10,949 bases of DNA from Clostridiaceae bacterium (GTDB lineage: Bacteria; Bacillota; Clostridia; DSM-8532). A program made the translations under genes and the position numbers. The DNA lies in the NCBI GenBank assembly GCA_025361665.1, contig JANYKF010000039.1:1-10949 (forward strand), written 5' to 3'. Below the pieces are notes generated by a model. It did not search any database and was not told the DNA's origin. It saw only the letters and a program-made list of their open reading frames with translations. Of the stretch, positions 6,682-10,949 are shown in pieces. Position 1 is the first letter of the stretch; every line of letters starts with the position of its first letter.

Positions 6682-7461
6682 CTAATAATTTATTTTTGCA
6701 AATACGGATATGATATCCATCAGCTCTTTGACCGCATAGTCAAAAAGCTTTTTGCCTTTTTCAGCCGTGGCATAGGTGGGGGCACCAATGACACCGCTTC
6801 TGGTTATGTCACTTGTTTTCCAGCCGGCATGATACGGGCCGAACACAGTGACATAATCATTGTCTCGCAGACAAGCGACCGGATCCTCATCAACCGCGAG
6901 CTCCATATGGACGGACTCTGGCTGGGCAAAAAGCATGAGGGATGTTTCCAGTTCGCAGGCGTGGAATACGCCATATTTGCCGGATTGCTTCAAGTCTTGC
7001 AAGCCCTTTGCCCAGAAAGAGGTAAACCACCAGTCGAAAACAAATACATCCAGGCCAAAATCGATGCGCAGATCGCGGCTGATCAGGTTCAGCATATCGG
7101 TATTGCCGCCGTGACTGTTGAAGAGGACCAGCTTCCGGAAACCGCTCCTGGCTATTGAGCCGGCAACGTCATGGAGCAGTGCATAATAGGTTTGCGTGCC
7201 AAAGGTCAGCGTTCCGGCAAAACCCATGTGCTCGTTGCTTTTGCCGATTCGCAGCTGCGGTGCGAAAATCAGGCTGCCCTGGTCAAACGTTTGCTCATTG
7301 ACAATCCGGTCAATCAAAGCGGTCAGGATGATGGAATCGGTGCCGACGGGCAAATGCGCTCCGTGCTGCTCGGTTGCCGAGGTTGGCAGAAAGACGATTG
7401 CCGATTCCTTGTCAATCGCCGCGATTTCATCCCGGGTCAGATTTTCCCATTTTGCAATCAT
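6682..7461 (-). CDS. Creatininase-family metal-dependent amidohydrolase
   Basis: A cytosolic protein of 259 residues. The family metal and catalytic motifs are present: TEQHGAHLPVGTD (30-42, ligands E31, H33, D42), NSHGGN (115-120, ligand H117), and HACELETS (167-174, with E170/E172). Relatives hydrolyse cyclic or formyl amides: creatininase, the FAPy hydrolase ArfB of riboflavin/F420 synthesis, MftE. The NxHGGN form belongs to the broad non-creatininase majority, so creatinine is not the expected substrate. Placed between EcfT and EcfS under a purine riboswitch, it probably opens or deformylates a purine-derived ring after uptake. Start: TTG at 7470 touches the GGGAGG and cannot be used; ATG at 7461 lies 9 nt after it. 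The gap to ecfT is 24 nt. Confidence 0.92.
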   Translation of the reverse strand: MIAKWENLTRDEIAAIDKESAIVFLPTSATEQHGAHLPVGTDSIILTALIDRIVNEQTFDQGSLIFAPQLRIGKSNEHMGFAGTLTFGTQTYYALLHDVAGSIARSGFRKLVLFNSHGGNTDMLNLISRDLRIDFGLDVFVFDWWFTSFWAKGLQDLKQSGKYGVFHACELETSLMLFAQPESVHMELAVDEDPVACLRDNDYVTVFGPYHAGWKTSDITRSGVIGAPTYATAEKGKKLFDYAVKELMDIISVFAKINY

Positions 7462-7485
7462 CGTGCCCAACCTCCCTGATGCATA

Positions 7486-8301
7486 TTACAAAGGAATATA
7501 GAAACGCACCTGCAGAAATACCGTGACCACCGTTGCCAAGATAAAAACCACCGAAAACACGGCATCCCGGTAGGTTGTCCGGATTACCTTGTAGGAGGTG
7601 CGCCTAACCTTGAAATCCAGCTTATAGTAATGCATGGCCAGAGAGATCGAATGCCCCTTGCCCAGGACCCGGAACATCAGCGGCAGTGAGACAATGACAT
7701 AGTTTTTCATTTTTGCCAAAGCACCGCATTGTTCGACTTCCAGGCCGCGCGAGCTTTGCGCTTCCATGATGGTGGAGAATTCCTTGACGATAATTGGTAT
7801 TATCTGGAAAACAAGGCCAATCCCGAAGGCCAGGGCATAGGGAACCCGCCAGGAGCGAAGCCCGAGGATGATCTGGCTGAAATTGGTGGATAAGACAACC
7901 GTGTAAAAAGCGGAAATCATCAGGAAAATGCGCATTGAGAAGACGCATCCCTTATAGAGGTCGAACCATTCCAGGCTGAAGGTGAACGGATGCTGAAAAA
8001 CGGTAAAGGCTGTCCGGCAGATGACCGGCCCTTCATTGATTCTGAAGGCACCGAGCACCAGCCATAGCAGAAATATGAAAAGCAGGAGCACCTTGACCTT
8101 GTTGGCCAGGACCAAAATGTACTTGCCGACATGACCGGTCAGCCAGACGGCCAGAAATATCACAAACAGGAAAAGCAGAGCCGCCCCACTTTTCACGAAA
8201 GAGGTCAGGACAGACATGACAATGAAAAACACGAACTTGGTTCGCGGATCCAGTTTGTGAAGAAACGAATCGACCTCAACGTATTGCAGAAAGTCACCCA
8301 T
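7486..8301 (-). CDS. ecfT: EcfT, transmembrane coupling subunit of an ECF transporter
   Basis: A membrane protein of 271 residues that couples the ATPase to the S component. It has the N-terminal HKLDPRTK (15-22) before the first membrane segment, several hydrophobic helices (about 23-55, 62-85, 118-140, 153-172, 245-265), and the first cytoplasmic coupling motif AQSSRG (181-186). The second Ala-Arg-Gly motif expected about 35-40 residues later is not recognisable; SLAMHYYKLD (220-229) occupies its place. Its ATG directly follows the TAG of the ATPase gene, and its AGGAGG lies within the end of that gene, so translational coupling is likely. Confidence 0.92.
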   Translation of the reverse strand: MGDFLQYVEVDSFLHKLDPRTKFVFFIVMSVLTSFVKSGAALLFLFVIFLAVWLTGHVGKYILVLANKVKVLLLFIFLLWLVLGAFRINEGPVICRTAFTVFQHPFTFSLEWFDLYKGCVFSMRIFLMISAFYTVVLSTNFSQIILGLRSWRVPYALAFGIGLVFQIIPIIVKEFSTIMEAQSSRGLEVEQCGALAKMKNYVIVSLPLMFRVLGKGHSISLAMHYYKLDFKVRRTSYKVIRTTYRDAVFSVVFILATVVTVFLQVRFYIPL

Positions 8302-10155
8302 CTATATTCCTCCTGCCAAACCGGCTGCCGGAATTTCGGCCGTCGATCGGACCGCGATTTCCCGCACAAAAGAATCCACATCACAGCATAAGGAGGCAAA
8401 TCCGAAATATTTGGACAATAGAACTACAGGCGGCAAAGAAATGCTTATCCTGGCAAAAAGCTCGTCGCAATTGGCCAGGACTTGTCTGGTATCCTGGATC
8501 AGCCTGACTCCTTCATTCAAAACCAGGATTTCATCGGAAATCCTGAATACCAGCGGAATCTCGTGGCTGATCACAATGACCGTCTTGCCCCTGTCTTTCA
8601 GCTGTCGGATGATGTCAATCAGCTGGCTCTTCAAATGCAGATCCATGCCAAGAGTCGGCTCATCCAGGATGATCACTTCGGCGCTGGAAAAAAGAACCGA
8701 CAGGATGGTCAGCAGATGCTTCTTGCCCATCGACAGATTGACCGGGAATTCATCGCGCTGCGCCAAGAGGCCATATTGCTCCAGAACGGCCAGCGCGGTC
8801 TCTTCGGTAAATTCATTATTCTGGGCCCTCGCGCAGAAGGTGAGTTCGCGCAGGACGGTTTCCTCGAAAAGCATCAACTCCGGATTCTGAAATACCAGGA
8901 TGATGTCCTTGCTGATCTGCGCCACCGATTTGCCTGTGGTTTCCTGACCGCGGTAAAAAATCTTTCCTTTGCTCGCGCGATACAGGCCGTTGAGATGTTT
9001 GACCAGCGTCGTTTTTCCAGATCCGTTCTGGCCAAGCATGGAAATGACTTTCCCCTTGGCAAAGCCTGCGTCTACATTAATCAGGGCATGGAAACCATCG
9101 GCGAAGGTTTTGCAGATGCCGCGAGCCGTCAATATCTCTTCAGACTCATCTGGCTTGGTCACGGCAGATTCTGTTTGCTTGGCCACGGCAGATTCTGCTT
9201 GCTCGGCTACGGCAGATTCTGCTTGCTTGGCCACGGCAGATTCTGCTTGCATGGCCACGGCAGATTCTGCTTGCTTGGCCACGGCAGATTCTGCTTGCTT
9301 GGCCACGGCAGATTCTGCCGTCTGGCAGATTGCCAAATCCAGGGCCGCCGGCCCGATGAGCTTGGTGATTTCCCGCTTGGCTTCGCTGAGGGAATAGAAT
9401 TTGTTCAGGCCGGGAAATCTTTTGGCCAATTCGAGATAAATCTCGACTTCCTGGGGGATGGTCACACAAAGCCGTTCCTGAATGGCAAAATCATTGAAAA
9501 ATACGTCCTTGCCACCGTCAAAAACCACTTCGCCGTCAATCAGACCGATCACGTGTTCGACAATGTCGGCAAACCAGTCCAGATTGTTGTCGACAATCAC
9601 CGTGGTCTGCCCCGATTCCTTAAGCAGGCTGAGGACCGATTGAATCATCTTCTTGCCGTTGGGATCCAGAGAACTGACCGGTTCGTCCATGATCAGGATA
9701 TCCGGCCGCATCGCCAATACCGAGGCGATGCAGACCGCCTGGCGCTGACCGCCGGAAAGCGTGGCGACCGAACGCTTGCGCAGGTGCTGTATATTGAGCA
9801 GGTCGAGTACATACTCGACGCGTTCGACAATCTCTTCATTCGGCAGTCCCATGTTCTCGATGCCAAAGGAAATGGCGTCCTCGACACCATAGCCAAACAG
9901 CTGATTCTCCGGGGACTGGCTGACCACGGAGATCAGGACATCCTCCGCCACCTCAAGGGACCCCTCGAAGACGCCATTCGGCATCAGTTCAGGAATGACG
10001 CCGCTCAGGATGCTGACCAGCGTGGACTTCCCGCAGCCACTGGGCCCTACGATGGCTGTGACCTGGCCCGGCATGATTTCAAAGCTGGCATTCTTCAAGA
10101 CCAGCTCCTGCTCGGGACCATATTTGTAGCTGATGTTGCTGATCGAAAAGCTCAA
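8302..10155 (-). CDS. ecfA: Fused double ECF ATPase (EcfA-EcfA') with octapeptide-repeat linker
   Basis: Cytosolic energising subunit of 617 residues containing two ABC ATPase domains. Domain 1: Walker A GPSGCGKST (37-45), Q80, signature LSGGQRQ (133-139), Walker B ILIMDEP (153-159), with Asn in place of the H-loop His (VDNN, 188-191). Domain 2: Walker A GQNGSGKTT (375-383), Q423, divergent signature LSMGKKH (474-480), Walker B VIILDEP (494-500), H531 in VISHE. Between them, about residues 279-336, are seven AESAVAKQ-like octapeptides, low in complexity and rich in Ala/Glu/Lys, probably a flexible or helical tether. The start is an unusual TTG at 10155; AGGAG (10164-10168) is 8 nt upstream, and the overlapping ATG at 10160 is out of frame. 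It follows the phosphoribosyltransferase gene by 26 nt. Confidence 0.95.
   Translation of the reverse strand: MSFSISNISYKYGPEQELVLKNASFEIMPGQVTAIVGPSGCGKSTLVSILSGVIPELMPNGVFEGSLEVAEDVLISVVSQSPENQLFGYGVEDAISFGIENMGLPNEEIVERVEYVLDLLNIQHLRKRSVATLSGGQRQAVCIASVLAMRPDILIMDEPVSSLDPNGKKMIQSVLSLLKESGQTTVIVDNNLDWFADIVEHVIGLIDGEVVFDGGKDVFFNDFAIQERLCVTIPQEVEIYLELAKRFPGLNKFYSLSEAKREITKLIGPAALDLAICQTAESAVAKQAESAVAKQAESAVAMQAESAVAKQAESAVAEQAESAVAKQTESAVTKPDESEEILTARGICKTFADGFHALINVDAGFAKGKVISMLGQNGSGKTTLVKHLNGLYRASKGKIFYRGQETTGKSVAQISKDIILVFQNPELMLFEETVLRELTFCARAQNNEFTEETALAVLEQYGLLAQRDEFPVNLSMGKKHLLTILSVLFSSAEVIILDEPTLGMDLHLKSQLIDIIRQLKDRGKTVIVISHEIPLVFRISDEILVLNEGVRLIQDTRQVLANCDELFARISISLPPVVLLSKYFGFASLCCDVDSFVREIAVRSTAEIPAAGLAGGI
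9153..9317. repeat. 24-bp tandem repeat (minisatellite) inside the ECF ATPase gene
   Basis: ACGGCAGATTCTG recurs seven times with an exact 24-nt period (starting 9161, 9185, 9209, 9233, 9257, 9281, 9305), the rest of each unit being GCTTGCTTGGCC or a near variant. As 24 is divisible by three, gain or loss of units only lengthens or shortens the AESAVAKQ linker by eight residues. The near identity of units points to recent expansion. Confidence 0.96.
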
Positions 10156-10181
10156 TGCATTATCTCCTAACGCCTGGTCGA

Positions 10182-10733
10182 TTATCGTGAGGCAATGATG
10201 GGAAATACAGGAAGCTTTTCGAGGTAGATAATGTCCTTTCGGTCTGTGGAATCGCCTTCGACCAGGATGGCCGCTTTCCCGGCGACCTTGCCGCCGGCTT
10301 TTCTGATCAGGGATTCCATGGCCTTGATTGATTCACCGGTGCTGATCACATCATCGACGATCAAAACCCGCTTGCCGTCAATCAGCTCGCTTTCCTCCCG
10401 GCTCAAACACAGAATCTGCCTGGTCTGGGTTGTGATCGAATAGACCTCGATCACCAGGGGCTCGGTCATATAAGGCTTGATGCTCTTTCTAGCCACGAAG
10501 AAACGCTTCATGTTGAGCAGCCGGGCCAGTTCCTGAACCAGGGGGATCCCTTTGGCCTCGGCGGTAATCAGGTAGTCAACCGGCGGTATCCTGGTTACCA
10601 GTTCCGCAGCCGCGCGAATGACCAGCTCTGCATCGCCGAGGATCACAAAACTGGCGATCTCAAGCGTATCCGATATCTGCACGATCGGGAGCTTTCTTTC
10701 CAGGCCGGCAACTTTCAGATCATATTCCTTCAT
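10182..10733 (-). CDS. Purine phosphoribosyltransferase, Apt/Xpt-like type I PRTase
   Basis: A cytosolic enzyme of 183 residues expected to join a purine base to PRPP, giving a nucleotide and pyrophosphate. The PRPP-binding loop VLIVDDVISTGES (123-135) is complete. TAEAKGIPL (57-65) is the pyrophosphate loop and ARKSIKPYMTEP (81-92) the flexible hood region, a layout shared by adenine and xanthine phosphoribosyltransferases; similar clostridial proteins are usually called adenine phosphoribosyltransferase. Base specificity cannot be read, though the guanine-type riboswitch upstream favours a 6-oxopurine. It is the first gene after the riboswitch; GGAGG lies 9 nt before the ATG. Being co-transcribed with an importer suggests metabolic trapping of the imported base. 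Confidence 0.92.
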   Translation of the reverse strand: MKEYDLKVAGLERKLPIVQISDTLEIASFVILGDAELVIRAAAELVTRIPPVDYLITAEAKGIPLVQELARLLNMKRFFVARKSIKPYMTEPLVIEVYSITTQTRQILCLSREESELIDGKRVLIVDDVISTGESIKAMESLIRKAGGKVAGKAAILVEGDSTDRKDIIYLEKLPVFPIIASR

Positions 10734-10748
10734 GTTCGGAAACCTCCG

Positions 10749-10792
10749 TAAAATAGTAAAAGCAGGCAGAAAACGAGTGTTCTCTGTCTACT
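10749..10792 (-). terminator. Second leader hairpin with U-rich tail (possible second attenuator)
   Basis: Arms 10779-10792 and 10761-10774 form 13 of 14 pairs around the loop ACTC on the minus strand, followed by TTTTACTATTTT. It lies between the riboswitch terminator and the ribosome site of the phosphoribosyltransferase. GGCAGA (10809-10804) just upstream can pair with TCTGCC within the right arm, giving an alternative fold. Whether it terminates transcription is not shown. Confidence 0.5.
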
Positions 10793-10809
10793 TTCATAAA
10801 CCATCTGCC

Positions 10810-10846
10810 AAAAACAATAGCCCATTGATTCCTCGCGTTATGGGCC
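10810..10846 (-). terminator. Riboswitch expression platform: terminator
   Basis: On the minus strand GCCCAT (10845-10840) pairs with ATGGGC (10825-10820), extended by a G-U pair, followed by TATTGTTTTT. The left arm CCATAACGCG can alternatively pair with CGCTATGG of the aptamer's J3/1-P1 3' strand (10881-10874), forming an antiterminator. Ligand binding would hold P1 together and release the terminator arm, so the operon should be off when the ligand is abundant. Confidence 0.72.
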
Positions 10847-10869
10847 AAATGATGTGGACAGAAGAAAAG

Positions 10870-10942
10870 AACACCATAGCGTAGGCAATTTACGGCTGCC
10901 ACGTAGTAACTTCCACACCATATCTGTGGATTCATATGGGTT
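10870..10942 (-). promoter_or_regulatory. Purine riboswitch aptamer (guanine-type, C74)
   Basis: The minus strand shows the three-way junction: P1 AACCCATA/TATGG(T)GTT (10942-10935 with 10878-10870), J1/2 TGAAT, P2 CCACA/TGTGG capped by the conserved GATATGG loop, J2/3 AAGTTACTAC, P3 GTGGCA(G)/TTGCC(T)AC capped by the conserved CCGTAAA loop, and J3/1 GC. The L2 GG and L3 CC that form the kissing loop are kept, as are U47, U51 and C74 (xpt numbering). C74 predicts pairing with guanine or hypoxanthine rather than adenine. Deviations from the usual core are an A at position 49, G at 73, and single bulged U residues in P1 and P3. It controls the phosphoribosyltransferase-ECF-amidohydrolase operon. 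Its promoter lies outside the window. Confidence 0.93.
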
Positions 10943-10949
10943 GCTTTGC

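Noticed and set aside
7462..7470. TTG start for the creatininase-family gene giving an MGTM N-terminus
   Set aside because: The TTG abuts the GGGAGG ribosome site with no spacing; the ATG nine bases on is correctly placed.
9153..9317. CRISPR-like array of regular repeats
   Set aside because: Period is 24 bp with no unique spacers, and it is in frame within an ABC ATPase gene; it is a coding tandem repeat.
8482..10170. Long open frame (562 codons) on the plus strand opposite the ECF ATPase gene
   Set aside because: It is the antisense image of a gene with all ABC motifs; its product is Arg/Gln/Asp-rich with a repeated GHGRFCLL string produced by the minisatellite, and it has no family signature.

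Overview
The window looks like chromosome from an anaerobic, fermentative Bacillota-type bacterium (Clostridia or Erysipelotrichia-like) with roughly balanced base composition. The grounds are a BirA box with the Bacillus 10-13-10 layout, a ROK-type xylose repressor inside a xyl operon, a purine riboswitch with a transcription-termination platform, group II ECF-type vitamin/nucleobase transport genes, strong GGAGG ribosome sites and a tRNA with encoded CCA. The exact taxon cannot be read from this sequence. All protein genes are on the minus strand; only the tRNA is on the plus strand.

Reading the minus strand in the direction of transcription, from right to left. (1) 10942-6004: a purine riboswitch (C74, guanine-type pocket) with a terminator platform and a second leader hairpin precedes a five-gene operon: an Apt/Xpt-like phosphoribosyltransferase, a fused double ECF ATPase, EcfT, a creatininase-family metal amidohydrolase, and an EcfS substrate-binding membrane protein. 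A strong intrinsic terminator closes it. This is the most interesting part of the window. The riboswitch implies that the imported and processed compound is a purine or purine derivative, which would make this a self-contained purine-linked ECF uptake, hydrolysis and salvage module. (2) 5835-5911 (+): tRNA-Pro(CGG) with its own promoter and terminator. (3) 5654-1396: xylose operon in the order xylB-xylR-xylA, with a 25-bp palindrome upstream as candidate XylR operator. It converts D-xylose to xylulose 5-phosphate. (4) 1332-659: bioY, the biotin S component, with a clear promoter whose -35 lies in a BirA operator, and a striking 17-bp-arm inverted repeat at the start of the transcript. (5) 589-23: a PAT-like GNAT acetyltransferase with its own promoter.

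Two ECF S components occur in the window. BioY has no ATPase/EcfT next to it, while the purine-operon S component has a dedicated fused ATPase and EcfT. The fused ATPase has two unusual features: a seven-copy 24-bp in-frame minisatellite encoding an AESAVAKQ linker, and nucleotide-site degeneracies that would fall on one composite ATP site.
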